Assembly: GCF_022605165.1 (NCBI RefSeq)
Contig: NC_063072.1
Coordinates: forward strand, 1,364,001-1,428,000
DNA from: Purpureocillium takamizusanense
Taxonomy: Eukaryota > Ascomycota > Sordariomycetes > Hypocreales > Ophiocordycipitaceae
Direction of reading: 5' to 3'
Length of the DNA stretch: 64,000 nt
The notes beneath the pieces were generated by a model that searched no databases, was not told the DNA's origin, and saw only the letters and a list, made by a program, of their open reading frames with translations. Below are positions 25,853 through 37,784 of this stretch, piece by piece (positions within the stretch are counted from its first letter, which is position 1; each line of letters starts with the position of its first letter). Made by a program: the position numbers and the translations under genes.

Positions 25853-28800
25853 ACGAGACCAATATCCCCGTCTTCTGACCGGAACAGCGGCCGACGTGGG
25901 CTTGCAAGTTTATTCTGGCGGGTAGGTAGTATGGAGTTATAGTGCGATGTCGCTCGTGCTATTCCTGCCGAGCGGACCAACGTCTCGAAATAAAAAGGAG
26001 TATCCCCAGCCGCCGCATTTGCAGGCTCAGCATGCATATCCTCGGCCCCACGGAAATGCGTCCCTCGTCCCTCGGTGCATTTTCTCGGCAGGTCCCTCTT
26101 CCCGATGACGAGCCCCGACCGAGGCCCATAAGACAGTGTCCGCCTCGTCGGCGGCGGCGCAACCTGCCGACGTCTTTCGCGTTCCCTGTCTCAGCCCGCC
26201 CCCTCGGGACCGGCGTCGTTACACAGTCGCTCGCCCCCCCAAGCCTGTGTATCCCCCTCCCCGCAACGCACGCCCTGTCCGTCGATTACGCGGGATAGAC
26301 ACACTGTTGAGCTCGCCTACGTATTTGTACCGTCCCCACGGCGCGCGCGCGCACGAAGCGCTCGTGCTGCCCAACGCCGAGGGCCAAGCGGGCAGAGCCC
26401 GTGTGTCACCACCGTCTTGCGTCGTGGCGCAACGATAAAGGGAGAGCCTCTCGGGGAAGAGAAGGCGATGATGACGTCTTCTGTGCCAACCCTCCTCGTC
26501 CCTCGTTCTCGTCCTCCCCCGGGTCTCGCTCCGTATTTGTCCTTGCCTTCCGCTGCCCTGAACGAGGGTCGGCCAGTCGGTCGGTCGGCCGGTCGTTTTG
26601 CTCTCGCGGCTGGCGTGGGACCTCCTCTTCCACTCCCCCGGGGGGTCGCCCTCCCTGGGGTCCCGCGTCAGCTCGAATTTGGGGGCCTATTTTTGTCAAT
26701 ATTTGTCAGACGCGCTGCCCGCGCGACACCACAGTGTTGTGTGTCGTGTATTGTGTCGTGTAGCCCTGAATGTGTGGATGACTGACTGACTGACTGACTG
26801 ACTGACTGAGCGAGTAAAGCTGTTGTGCTGCAATGACTGACTGACTGACTGACTGAGCAAGTGAAGCTGTTGTGCTGCAATGTCCGACTGATTGACTGGA
26901 CGACTGAAGCTGTTGTGCCGCAATGACAGACTGTATAGAGCGTCAGCAGGATCGGGCGATTGTGTTTGTCGGCGCATACGACCTTCCTTTGTCCGATGAG
27001 GTAGCTACTGAGTGAGTGGGTGGGTGTGCTCAACTCGACGTTGAGTTGAGCGCTTGCCCTCGCGATTATACTGTACAAACTTCCTGAGAGAATGACGGGG
27101 GCATCAATATCTCATTCATGCCCCCCCCCCCCTCCTCCCCGGTCACCTCTCCACGATCCATGGCCCCAAGCCCCGTCCCGTCCCGTCCCCCGCGATTCTC
27201 GCAGGCACAATAGCCTCGCCTCGGCCGTTCCGCGGTCAGAGCGCACCCTGTCTGTTCCTTGTCCCTCTGCCCCGCCAACCAACCCATCCATTCATCATCG
27301 CACATCCTTCCATCCATCCGTCCATCTGTCCGTCAACCATCCATGCCTTCGCACCACCACCACCGCCTCCACCGGAGCTCCCGTCTCGAACCGTCATAAC
27401 GCTCACAGTTCCCCCCCGGCCCCACGCGCGTGGGAGGGAGGGAGAAAAGGGGGGGGGGGTGACGAGACAAACACAAAGGAAAAAAAAGGTTGAACCACCT
27501 CACTCATCACAACATGCGCGACGACAACGTGGTGGTGGTGGTGGTGCCATGCCCTTGTGTGCTGTACCGTATGTAAGCAACACTGCCCCGGCCATTGCAC
27601 CGTGGGATACAATGCCAGCAGCGGCAGCAGGCCCACCACCTTTCGGGACAGATGGCTTGTCTTCCTCTCCCGGGCCGTGGGCTCGTCCGTTTTCATTCAC
27701 CCGAGGACGAGTACGCAGCCTGTTGGAGGAACGGAGAGGACTGACGGGTTCTGCCCACCACCGCGTTTACTCCAGCTCTGGGTGTATATACGTGCACTGT
27801 ACGGACGGACGCTCGTGCCCCCCTCCCCTCCTCCTCTCTCTCCCCCGCCTCCCTACCTTACCTTTGCCCCCTCCTGTGGCCGTCATTTGGGAATGGAAAC
27901 ACGCGGCGTGCGTGTACACGAGAGCAACAGGTCCTGGTGGTGGTGGCGGCGGCGGCGGCGCCAACCAGGGCACACCCCCCCCGGAGGACTCACTCCCTAT
28001 TGTCTCAAACTCAAGGGCGTGTGTCCGTGTGTGTGTGTCAGTCTATCTGTCAGTCTATAGCTCTTCAGTATATAGTCCCCAGGAATAGCCGCCTCGGATG
28101 TGTGCGTGCGTGTGTGCGTGTTTGTTTGTGTCAGTGTTGTATGTGTTGTCTCTATCATTCTCAGCTCGCTCTCTGGCCCGTGGGCCTCCTAGAGTTTGAA
28201 CCTAAACTAAACCACCATGTTCGTCATCCCGTCGTCTGAGAACCAGGGGTGGAAAAGAACTAATTCGTCGCTCCAAAGTCTGCCTGTCCTGTCGCTGCCC
28301 GGGGCCTGCCCGTCCGCCTCGACGTATCGATCGACCTGCGGCACATCGCGAACCCGATAGGCCCCTCCCCACTGCGAAAAGTATACATACATACATACAT
28401 AGCCGACCATATGCCCGGCATCATGCAGCCAGGGCCATACACGGCCCTCGACGCCGCTCGCGCAGCGCAGCGTGGCGCCTGGATAACCGCTTGGCCAGCC
28501 GACGAGCCCTTCCACCTGCCGCCTTTGGAGCCCACGCGGCCCTGTCTGCGGCCCTGCCTGAAGCCTAACGGCTGCCGTTTCATACCCCTCCGGCGTCGGT
28601 AGCGACAGGCTGCGATCTGATGGAATAGCCGAGTTAGACGGCTGTCGCGTCTCGAGTTTGGGATGAGCCAGTTGCAAGGTTCGCGCAGGGTTTGGATATT
28701 ACTTGTGCTACGGCAACGCACGCTCCCTGTATATAATGTCGGCGCTGTGCCTCCTTTCCCCCGAAGCACACCGCATCGCTGCAAGAGGGAACAGACCGAG

Positions 28801-29089
28801 AAGGAACCCAATTATCTAAACTTTGAAGGAGAACCAACTCCCTCGTCTCGCTTTCTGGTCAGAACCAAGCCCATTTCACCACGCTCCAGGATATATATGT
28901 TTCGGTTAATCTTGCGCTCCATGTTCCTGCCCAGCAGTTTGCCTCACGTCCAGTGTCAAAAAGTGCAAAAACATTGCGGTTTGTCTCGAACCGTTCAATT
29001 CAATTTCGTCCCTCCGCCGTGCCGGTATCACCCTTGCTCACTGATTACACGATTGGTTAGCGACTTAGTTTGTCGCGCAAGTCTGGTAC
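25853..29089. other. Gene-free interval with minisatellite
   Basis: Convergent 3' flanks of sba1 and the ALY/REF gene. It holds the minisatellite at 26.8 kb, a 12-base C run at 27121-27132, an 11-base G run at 27449-27459, GGT/GGC repeats near 27530 and 27945, and an ATAC repeat at 28382-28400. No coding sequence is supported. Confidence 0.6.
26779..26930. repeat. Minisatellite, about 45-bp unit with GACT core
   Basis: Three copies of an AAGCTGTTGTGCYGCAATG segment start at 26817, 26864 and 26907. They are separated by GACT-repeat runs of different length, so the unit is 43-47 bp. A longer GACT run (26780-26810) precedes the first copy. Confidence 0.85.
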
Positions 29090-30900
29090 TTAAACGCTTA
29101 CCATAATCTCGTCCTCCATGGCCGCGTCGGTGGTAGCAGCAGCGGGGGCGCTGGCGTTGGCATTCGCGTTCTCGTTGCTGCCAGGCTGGAAGTAATCGGC
29201 CATCTCCGAGTCAAGCTCCTCGGTGGTCTTCTTGGCCGGGCGAGCGCTCTTACCGCGGCGCTTCTTGTTAACACCAGCCTTGCCGACGGCGCCAGCCTTG
29301 CCTGCGTTGGTGTTCTGCTTGCCAGTGGCAGCTGACTTGGGCTGAGCCTTGGGCTGACTATTGGTTGATCGGTCAGCAAAAACTGAAGTGATTGAATCCC
29401 TAGGGTAGCACTCACGAGGTACGCTCAGCAAGCGACTTGACGGGCGGGATGACCTTGTCGGCCTGAGAAGCATTGACAACAATCTCGATCTATTGAGCCC
29501 AGTTAGCGATGCGAAGTTCCTGTTATCACGGAGCGGGGAAACCTACCTTGATAGGGCGGTTGTCAACGAGAAGACCATTCAGCTTCTGGAAGGCCTTGCT
29601 AGCGCCATCAGGCTTGTGGAAAGTAACGTTGGCGATACCGCGACTCTGGGAGTTGGGTCCATAAACAAGGTCGACTCTCTTGATCGGTCCTACAGCTTGA
29701 ACAAAGTATTCCTGTGGCGGGAAAGTCAGTTAATGAATCGCCGGGTTGAGTCACAAGTGCCGAGTCCGTCTTCGAGCGTCGTCGTCCACCGTCCGAGAAT
29801 CGCAATCGAGTCGTCGAGGGAACGAGGGTGTAGGGATTCAGCAAGCAGAGCAGTGAGCGTCAAGGGCATCGCGTCGCTCGTGCGCGCACCGGCGACTTGT
29901 CTCCATCGACTCTTCGTTTCAGGTCTCATCAGAGTCACATGTGCACTGGACTAATAGCGAGTAGCTGGCCCCAACAGCACTTTCGCAGTCAACAGTGAAG
30001 TAGTGCATGCGCTGCAACGTGCTGGACCACGAGGGACGGGTCGCGACGTGATTGTCCGGGCCTTTAGGGCGCTTCAGACGGACGCAAGCGCTACGATCGA
30101 GCCATTCAAAGGGCTGAAAGACCGCTTCTGAAGACAATGTTGCCCTCCCCCCAGTGGAAACAAGGAGACATGTGCCGTTGCTGCTGCGACGATTATGCTG
30201 ACACGGATGCCGCATGAGCTCACTGCGGTGCTCGCTCCACGGAACGCGGCCGAAGATGCCCGCATCGTCAACCGGACATGGTGAACTCGTTAAGCACACG
30301 CGCGCCTTGGAACACACGCCCGCCTCTAACATGTCGCCGCGGCTCTGTAAAGGCGCTGACCAGACGCCAAAATAAGCACTTGCGGGACGAGGCTGCTCTG
30401 AACTTCCACACGGCGATTCGGATGAGCGCGCAGCACCGGTGTTGGGAAGGAGCTGGGCGGGTCCCAGGCTTGAGCTTGTCGGCTCGCTTCGAAGCTTTGC
30501 TTACGAAGCCGCGGCGTCGAGAAGGCGGATGTCGGGCGAGGAGTGTACAGTCGAACAAAGTCCGGAGGCATCGCCTCAACGGAAACATACCTTGATCTGC
30601 TGCTCCGAAACATCCTTGGGCTGTACAAAGTCAGTTGTTGATTTCCAAAGAAGGAAAGAGGCGGAGTGAACGAACCAGGTTGCTGACAATGACCTTGCTC
30701 TCACCGCTGATGGCGGCAGCCTTGGTCGGGGCGGCTTTGGCGGCAGCACCGCGAGCGGGCTTGGTGGCCTTCTGAATGCCGCCAACGGGAGCGGTGGTGG
30801 CAGGACGACCAGCGCGGGGTCGCAGAGAGCGACGGCGGCCGGCAGAGCGGCGCTGAGCCGAGACGATCTCGTCAAGAGGCTTATCGAGCTTGCCAGACAT
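29090..30900 (-). CDS. ALY/REF (Yra1-type) mRNA export adaptor
   Basis: Exons on the minus strand are 30900-30676, 30620-30591, 29711-29547, 29489-29416 and 29357-29090, giving about 253 residues. The N terminus (SGKLDKPLDEIVSAQRR) is the REF conserved box. Residues 69-143 form one RRM: KVIVSNLPKDVSEQQIKEYF, then VDLVYGPNSQSRGIANVTF and LNGLLVDNRPIKIEIV. The tail is Ala/Lys-rich (NKKRRGKSARPAKK) and carries the C-terminal helix EELDSEMADYF. The family couples TREX and splicing to the Mex67-type export receptor in the nucleus. Intron 2 (30590-29712) is 879 bp, far longer than others in this window. The annotated end (EIMVSV) reads through a perfect GTAAGC donor at 29101, so a further 3' exon is possible and the last three residues are uncertain. 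Confidence 0.92.
29712..30590 (-). other. Long intron (879 bp) of the ALY/REF gene
   Basis: The intron has a GTATGT donor at 30590 and a CACAG acceptor ending at 29712. It interrupts the RRM between codons 85 and 86. I see no conserved exon or known ncRNA motif in it. Budding-yeast YRA1 also has an unusually long intron used for autoregulation, so its length may be functional. Confidence 0.8.
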
Positions 30901-32214
30901 GTTGAGATATCGTCTGTTTGTCTAGGGTCGATCAAGATGAAGTCGTCGCGCGAGGGGCCTGAACGAGTCGCAGGACAGAAAGCGGCTCTGAGAAACAGAG
31001 AAGGTATCGCGTGGAGAGCCGATTAGCTTGGGCGATGAAGAAGTGAAGTTGATGGATGCTGTCGTTTGCGAGGGGAAAACAACAAGATCCGTTGGGCGCG
31101 GGCAGAATCGAGAGAATGAACAGATCGCGTGGCAAAAATTTGCACGCGAGGTTGATGTGCTTGAAAGGGCGCGGCAGCAGTCGTGCGGCGCGCGTGCGAT
31201 GAAGAAAAGAAGTCGGGAATGTTGGCGATACGGTTGGGGCTTATTGATGAACCAGGTGGTTGAAAAGGGAAGAGGGAGTGGGAGAGGACGAGTGCGACGG
31301 GAAGGGTAGAAGGGGACTGGGCGCAGAACGCGGGTGGCAGGTGGGGCGCGGCCAGGCCGCCAGCTGGGGGGTGAGGCGCACCTGCCGTGAGGCCAACAAG
31401 GCCAGGCATCCAGGCAGCCACACGGACGCCTCACGTAAGCGGGCTGGCCGGAGCGCGCTGACCGTACCACGTCAACACCAGTCAGTCCCACGCCCATTTT
31501 GAGCACGGAACATCTTGCAGTTGGGCGCAGTTCAGCACAGCACGGCGTAGTACTCGGCGATTCAAAGACTGGGATCAAAGCCGTAACCCTTTCTTTCGCG
31601 GGGGCTGCGTTTACATTCACAAAGTGCAAGCAGTTTGCCCCGCAGTCAAAGTGAGCGAGACGGATGTCTGAGACGAGGCATGAGGCAACACGGTGCATGT
31701 TTCTCTGATGCGTATAAGAATACCACGGCCAAGGTCTATAGCATGAGTGTCTGTCGACCACCCGGAGCAGCGGGGGGTACCTGGACTTGGGTCGATTCCA
31801 TGAAAACAAAAAAACGATGCAATTGTCTTGGCCATGTCGAGGGCACACACAGGTGCCAGGAAGAAAGTTGATGGTGCTTGCTTGCCACCCAAATTGAGAC
31901 GCACGCCCTCCTCCCATCCCTTCAAAGGACCGAAGCTCTTTCTTTCAACGCCTAGAGACATCCTTTGCGTCTCAAGGCGTCATGTCGCTGCCTCTGTAAT
32001 TGCGTTCCGCACCTCACCGTCTGTACATGTTCGGTGACGACGCTCCCGTGCCGAACTGGCCGCTGAAGCCAGGACCATATGCGCTCCGAATCGAAATCCA
32101 TAATTTACGATGACAGATGGATTGAAATGCTTCTGGTATTGTACACGCGCCGAGGCCGTTGCGCGACCCTGTGTCGCCTTGCTGCATACTCAAATCGTCG
32201 GCCGCAGTTTCGCA
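30901..32214. other. Intergenic region between the ALY/REF gene and ost4
   Basis: The half next to 30.9 kb is the promoter and 5' leader of the ALY/REF gene; the half next to 32.2 kb is the 3' flank of ost4. A pyrimidine-rich 5' leader is visible on the minus strand. No further gene is supported. Confidence 0.6.
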
Positions 32215-32346
32215 TCAGTTGGCCTTCTTGGCAGCTGCCGCCTCCGGCACCGCGTTGACCTCGAGGAAGTGATAGACAACAATTAATAACATTGATGCGA
32301 CGCCGAGGAAGATGGCGAGGGAGAAGAGGTCTCGATCGGTTATCAT
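32215..32346 (-). CDS. ost4: Oligosaccharyltransferase subunit Ost4
   Basis: A 43-codon single-exon gene. The product starts MITDRDLFSLAIFLG, continues with a hydrophobic segment (VASMLLIVVYHFLEV) and ends in a short polar tail, AAAAKKAN. The Ost4 hallmarks are present: MI[ST]D at the N terminus, one membrane helix and the conserved YH near its end. Ost4 is a tiny subunit of the ER-membrane oligosaccharyltransferase. It holds the catalytic Stt3 together with Ost3/Ost6 for N-glycosylation of nascent proteins. Yeast Ost4 has 36 residues, so the size fits. The gene diverges from the CCCH protein gene, with start codons 854 bp apart. Its leader probably contains an intron. Confidence 0.93.
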   Translation of the reverse strand: MITDRDLFSLAIFLGVASMLLIVVYHFLEVNAVPEAAAAKKAN

Positions 32347-33200
32347 TGTGGTGGTGGTGCGAGGGGCGGCTCGAGTGAAGCGATTGAGTACCCAACAACG
32401 ATTCCTAACGTTGGTAAACTGTTAGTATGATTGAGAAGGAGATACGAGGGCAAAGCGACCTGGGTGGCGTACTCGTGCGGGTTGCGTGATGGATGGCGCG
32501 CTGAACAAGACGACGAGGAACGTTGGCGACAGTAAGGAGGACAGCTGGAGCATTCGTGGAGCTGCACCCGACGTGGTCGCGCTTCTGCTCCACCAGCCCT
32601 GGGCAGAGTATCCCAAACAGGTCTAGTGCCTTGTCCAGGTCGCATCCACTGCCAACCGCTCACCAGCACCACCAACAGCGCATCGCGGTCGGGCTGTGAG
32701 TGACGATAGCAGGAGGTTCGAGCATATCAAGACGAACTGGCTCTTAGAGTGAGAAATGCTACTCGATTGGCAGTGCGTCACATTGAGCTCCACTGAAGTG
32801 CCGTGACTACATATATCCCAGGACGATACACCATATGGAAACACACATAGAGTAGACGGGCCAGTCAAAAATATATGACACAGACGACTACAAAATTTGG
32901 ACCGGCTTGTGATGGCATAATTCTGTCATCCAGACCTGCCCCTCCCCCAAAAAGAGGGTCCAGCACGTGACGGCGGTGACTTCATCCACCAACCAATGCA
33001 GCCCACCAAAAGCGACGAGGCGACCCGATCTTCAATTTTCTCGACGCAGCAATCAGCGACATCGACGACGACTGAGGAGGCCCTTGTGTTGCTCGGATTT
33101 TAGGGCCGAAGGAGGAACGCGACAGTTCTGTATCACGTCCTCCATATCACACACTTTTCTCACGCCCTCGACGCACTCCACCACCGCCCGCCCGCCCGCC
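32347..33200. promoter_or_regulatory. Shared promoter region of ost4 and the Tma46-like gene
   Basis: Divergent 854-bp region between two housekeeping genes. The last 60 bp before the plus-strand start are C-rich. An open frame continuous with that gene runs upstream to 32967, but it looks like leader sequence. Confidence 0.5.
32405..32465 (-). other. Probable 5'UTR intron of ost4 (3' end visible)
   Basis: Upstream of the ost4 start codon a TAG acceptor ends at 32405, preceded by a perfect TACTAAC branch site (32421-32427, minus strand). The donor is not clear; a weak candidate lies near 32460, so the listed far boundary is approximate. Confidence 0.4.
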
Positions 33201-34346
33201 ATGCCCCCCAAGAAGACCGAGAAGGGCGGTGGTGGCGGCAAGAAGCCGTCCGCCACCAAGCTTGCCGAGGACCGAACCTTTGGCATGAAGAACAAGAAGG
33301 GAGCCGTTGCTCAGAAGCAGATTGCCCAGATGGCAGCCAATCTCAAGGCCGGTGGCACAGCCGAAGAGAAGAAGAAGGCGGCGGAGAAGGCCGCGCGAGA
33401 GCGCGAGAAGAAGGCCGCTGAGGATGCGAGGAGGGAGGCAGCGGCTCTCATGAACAGGCCAGCCCAGATTCAAAAAGTTCCCTTTGGCGTCGACCCAAAG
33501 ACTGTCGTGTGCATCTTTTACAAGAAGGGTGACTGCGAAAAGGGGAAGAAGTGCAAGTTCTCCCACGACTTGTCCATCGAGCGCAAGACGGAGAAGAAGA
33601 ACCTGTACTCGGACACGAGGAAAGAGGAGGAAGAGGAGAAGAAGAAGCAGGAGACTTCGGCCGAGTGGGACGAAGAGCAGCTCCGCAAAGTGGTCCTGTC
33701 CAAGAAGGGCAACCAGCAGACGACAACGGAAAAGGTGTGCAAGTTCTTCATCTCGGCCATCGAAGACGGCAAGTATGGGTGGTTCTGGATTTGTCCGAAC
33801 GGCGGAGACAAGTGCATGTATAAGCACGCCCTGCCACCTGGGTAAGTTGACGCTCGCTCGCCCCGGATTCGAGAAACTTGTGGCGCTGATTGATCATACA
33901 GATTTGTTCTTAAGACCAAGGAACAGAGGGCGGCGGAGAAGGCCCTTATGGACAAGTCTCCCCTCAAGACTCTTACGCTGGAGGACTTTTTAGAATCGGA
34001 GCGACACAAGCTGACGGGCACCCTCACCCCCGTCACGCCCGAGACGTTTGCCAAGTGGAAGAAGGACCGGCTAGACAAGAAGGCTGCCGAGGAACAGGCT
34101 CGCGCCGCCAAGGAGAATACGGGTCGCGCTATGTTCGAGAGTGGCAAGTGGCGCGATGAAGAGGATTCTGACTCTGACGACGATGACTCGTGGAATCTCG
34201 AGAAGCTGCGGCAGGAGACAGAGGCCATTCGGAACAAGAAGGAGGAAGATCGGTTGCTATCTTCGTATCAGGCTGAAGCGTCGGGGTCAGCCACGCCGGC
34301 TGAAGCTTCGGCGCCAACACCCGAGGCTGAGGCTGTGGGAGTGTGA
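33201..34346 (+). CDS. tma46: CCCH zinc-finger DRG-family regulatory protein (Tma46/ZC3H15-like)
   Basis: Exons are 33201-33841 and 33902-34346, giving 361 residues. The start MPPKKTEKGGGGGKK is the family's usual N terminus. A Lys/Ala/Glu-rich helix follows, then two CCCH fingers: Cys104, Cys112, Cys118 and His122; and Cys180, Cys198, Cys205 and His209 (my count). The C-terminal part has the DFRP segment (KTLTLEDFLESERHKL, ETFAKWKKDR) that binds the DRG-type GTPase Rbg1. The end is an acidic, Ser-rich tail. In yeast this protein associates with ribosomes and supports translation with Rbg1. The intron is 60 bp (GTAAGT donor, ATACAG acceptor) and keeps the frame through PPGFVLKTKEQRAAEKAL. The symbol follows yeast TMA46. 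Confidence 0.93.
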
Positions 34347-36519
34347 AGGATTCCGGCCTTTGCTGGACTTGAGTGCTTCCGTTGATGGCACATGTGGTGC
34401 AGGAACAGAGGCAGTTCCGAGCACCGCTGAGGCCATCTCTATCTCATGGAGGTGGGATCTGCTGGACAGGAGCCGGCCAAGCTCCGTGACGAGAGGCTGG
34501 CCGTCTCTGGACTGATGGACTGATGTCTATCTGCATCGCATTATCAAGGAGCGTGTCACTTCATATAGGAATCATATGCGTTCTTGGGTGCCAAGTCGAT
34601 TGGCGGTTCGTGCGTCGCCACCAGGGACGCTGTCGGTTGCACGCCCCCCGGTCAAGACGCACATGTGGTAGTGCTCCACGATACCTTGCTCTCGTGGGTA
34701 TGGGCCGCCCCGTTGCACAGGCTACTCCCTTGCAATGATGTTTGTCCTTCTCACCAGCATGTCGTGGGCGGCCTCACTGCGGGGGGACGTTCCTTCGGGG
34801 CACGTACTTGGTATGCAGGTTATGGCTTGGCGCAGTCCAGCTGCGCGGGCGAGAATGTATCTATGCTGTGTCGATTGCATTGCCGTCCACTTCCAGAGCA
34901 TACAACCATGCATTTGAACCATGTTGTACAGTAGCAGTGGCGCTCGTCATGGATGGAAATGCGACATGTGACGGCGGAGTAAGACACTATCGATGCGGTA
35001 GAGTCCAGGTATAGCTCCGATGACCAACAGGGCATGCGCTGTCAGCAATGAGGTTGGGCAACGACTTTGGCGGTACTGGGGGTCGGTGGACGTTCAGGTC
35101 CCTGACCAGCAGTTCTGGCGGGGAACATGCATGCAGTGGCCGGTGAAGCTGGGGTGCAGGGCGCGGGCACCTCTGGAAGAGATGAGGGGCGCTTGCTGAC
35201 GACTGCGACGGAGGGGAGGGCGGCCACCCAATGCGGGCATTTCGAGGGATGGAATGGCGCATCGAGTTCTGGGAGCTTGATGAGAGGTTCCATCTGGGGA
35301 GGGGGAAGCTCCAGCAACTGGGGGGGCGAGGTGAAGTGCACCTGGAACCTCCATGGGAGTGAGCAACTTGAACGAATAGGCAGGCTGGCGATTGGCGCGG
35401 GGGGCCGAAGACTAGGTGAGGTGCCCAGGTGAAGTGGTGGTTGCGCTCTGGGAATGGAAGTGGAGCTCCTCCCTACCAGAAAGCGGCTGCACTCGGGGGC
35501 GTGGGGGACGGGAAGGAACCTCAAGTCAACCTGGAGCAGCCAACTAGACAGGGCAGCCTCTGCCCGAGCTGCCCTAGCGCTGCCCGGCACTGCGGCTGGT
35601 GCACCACCCAACGTGCAGTGCAGCCCCTCCACTCCCTCTACTAATGATGGATGCCGCCGCATCATTGATCAGTGATGGATGGAGCCGCTGAACTGACTGA
35701 ACGGCAGACGGCGGGGGGCCCACCCGACCCGACACCATCCGTCCGTCACGTCAATCTACGTACTCTATCCGTCCCGCGGCAATCCACTCACTGCCCGTTC
35801 GCCCGCCCGAGAGCTCCCTCGCTCGGCTCCCTCGCTCGAGCGAGTCACCACCACCACCACCACCACCACCATCAGCTGCTAGGTCGAACCTAACCTCTGC
35901 GCTTCTGCACCTGCGAGCCGTCCCCCAGTCGCCCCGGCTCTGGCTCACTTGCAGGCGGCATTGGGCGGCCCCTCAATTGTCCTTCCATCCATCGACTGTC
36001 CATCGCAGCTCCACCTCGCCCTCGTCCATCTCGTGCCTCTCCTCCTCTCCCACGACTCCGCACGATCGCTCTCCTCTTGCATCGCCTCCGACCTGCACCC
36101 ACCCTCCGCTGCCATCGCCATCTCCCCTTCCGACCCGACCTCCATCGCCAGCCGGCGTCTCGACACCGTCCTCACGGTGGCCCGCCTCGTTTCACGCAGG
36201 CGACCATCAAGCTCCCGACCCCGCCGCCGGTGTCGTCTGTCTGCTCCGCCCTCGTGTGCGGGAGCAGGCCCGAACCCAACCCCCCCCCCCCTCCATACCC
36301 CTCGAGCTCCGGGCACAATACAGCTCCCGACGACGAGAGCTCGAGTGACGGCAAACCCGTGGCCGCTGGCGACTGGCCGTGCTGCGTCCGCGCCACAGAC
36401 TCTGGTCTCGCTTCGTCGGGGCCTCAGTCTGAACGCGCCGTGGCCGTCCTCGCCCGTCGGCCCAAGTCGCGCCATTCCCTCCACGGGGACCAGCCGCGAT
36501 CGTCCCCGTTCCCCAAAGC
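34347..36519. other. Intergenic region between the Tma46-like and carrier genes
   Basis: 3' flank of the Tma46-like gene followed by the promoter of the mitochondrial carrier. It contains a CAC repeat at 35846-35873 and a 12-base C run at 36280-36291. A 207-codon minus-strand frame at 35042-35665 is Pro/Ser-rich, has no domain and is probably chance. Confidence 0.55.
35846..35873. repeat. (CAC)n trinucleotide microsatellite
   Basis: About nine CAC units upstream of the mitochondrial carrier gene. Confidence 0.9.
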
Positions 36520-37784
36520 ATGACTGCTGAGGCCAGGAGTGGTCACCAAGATGTTACAGGCCGCCTCCCCGCGTCAGCAGCCATGCCTTCCCAGACCGGA
36601 GGAAGAAGAGACAGAGCCAACACGCTCGTCTGGCGTTATCGCACGGAGATAGCCGCCAGCACGTCGAGCGTATTCTCCACGCTCGCCGCCTTTCCGCTCG
36701 ATAGCGTCAAGACGCGCATGCAAACCTATCAGTATAGTGGCTTCCTCGACTGCGTCAAGCGCACCTACCGCACCGAGCATCTCGCGGGCTTCTTTCGAGG
36801 CAAGCCTTGCCCTTGTCCCCCCCCTTCGTGGCCCCCCCCATATACTGACCGCTGAGGCATTCCAGGCGTCACGGCTCCCATGGCCAGCATCACTCTCGTC
36901 CGCACCGTCTCCTTTTCCATCTACCAACGAGCCAAATACGCCTATTCCGGCTGGGTCAAGCAAAATTTCGGATACGACATCATTCAGCATGTGAACCGCC
37001 CGGGCACATACCCCAACCTCTGGTCGATTGCATGTTTCGGTGCGGCCGGCGCGACGGCGGGATCCGCTATTACCTTTCTCGCCTGCCCCTTCGAACTGAC
37101 CAAGCTCTCGGCACAGGTCTCTGTGCTTCTGGCGGAGCGCGCCGGCAGCTGCCAAAAGAGCCGCGCGGTAGCCTCGAGCTACCAGAACAAGGGGACGCTG
37201 CGAACCATGGCCAACATCATCAAGCACCGTGGCGTCTTAGGCCTCTACACGGGATTCCGTCTCCATCTCTGTGCGTTCCGAGCCACCCACCCCTACCAGA
37301 CAACGTATCTGTTGTTATTGACGCTAACCGCATCCCCCTGCAGTGCGCGACACGCTGGGCACGTCCATCTACTTCATGGTGTACGAGAGCGGCAAGCAAT
37401 TGGGGACGACATTCGCCGGCGACAGTCCAAACAGCAATAAGTTAGCTGTAGTTGCAGCCGGCGGCATGTGCGGGCTCGTCTCGTGGGCCATGATTTGTGA
37501 GTCGACGCACGCGCCCTCTGCACGGCCTGGACGCACCGCAGCTAACCAACCCTGCAGACCCTATCGATTCCGCCAAGAGCATCTACCAGCGCAACTCACT
37601 CCTCCATTCGCGGGGCGAGAAGGTCGACCCGGCGCCCAAGATTGAGTTCTTCAAGCGCCACATGTACCGCGGGCTGGGCGTGTCGATGAGCCGATCGTGT
37701 GTCGTCAATGCCATCTTCTTCTCGTCGTTTGAGTTTATCAAGAAGCGCATCAAGGAGGATGGCAAGCCTAAAGGTGCCATCTGA
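36520..37784 (+). CDS. Mitochondrial carrier (SLC25 family), substrate unknown
   Basis: Exons are 36520-36799, 36866-37270, 37344-37496 and 37558-37784, giving 354 residues. With the second Met at 36583 (MPSQTGG) the product has 333 residues, closer to the usual length. The three carrier signatures are present: PLDSVKTRMQ near residue 59, PFELTKLSAQV near 168 and PIDSAKSIYQR near 281. Each sits at the end of an odd-numbered helix. Tripartite repeats of about 100 residues indicate a six-helix transporter of the inner mitochondrial membrane. The first intron begins with GC (GCAAGC) and ends CCAG, a non-canonical GC-AG pair needed for continuity of FFRG and VTAP. The other introns are GT-AG. The FELTK and IDSAK variants do not let me name the substrate. 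Confidence 0.9.

Noticed and set aside
32967..33200. N-terminal extension of the Tma46-like frame
   Set aside because: The frame is open upstream, but the family begins MPPKK, and the upstream part reads as leader sequence.
35042..35665. 207-codon minus-strand frame
   Set aside because: Pro/Ser/Leu-rich with no domain, in a promoter-like region; judged a chance frame.
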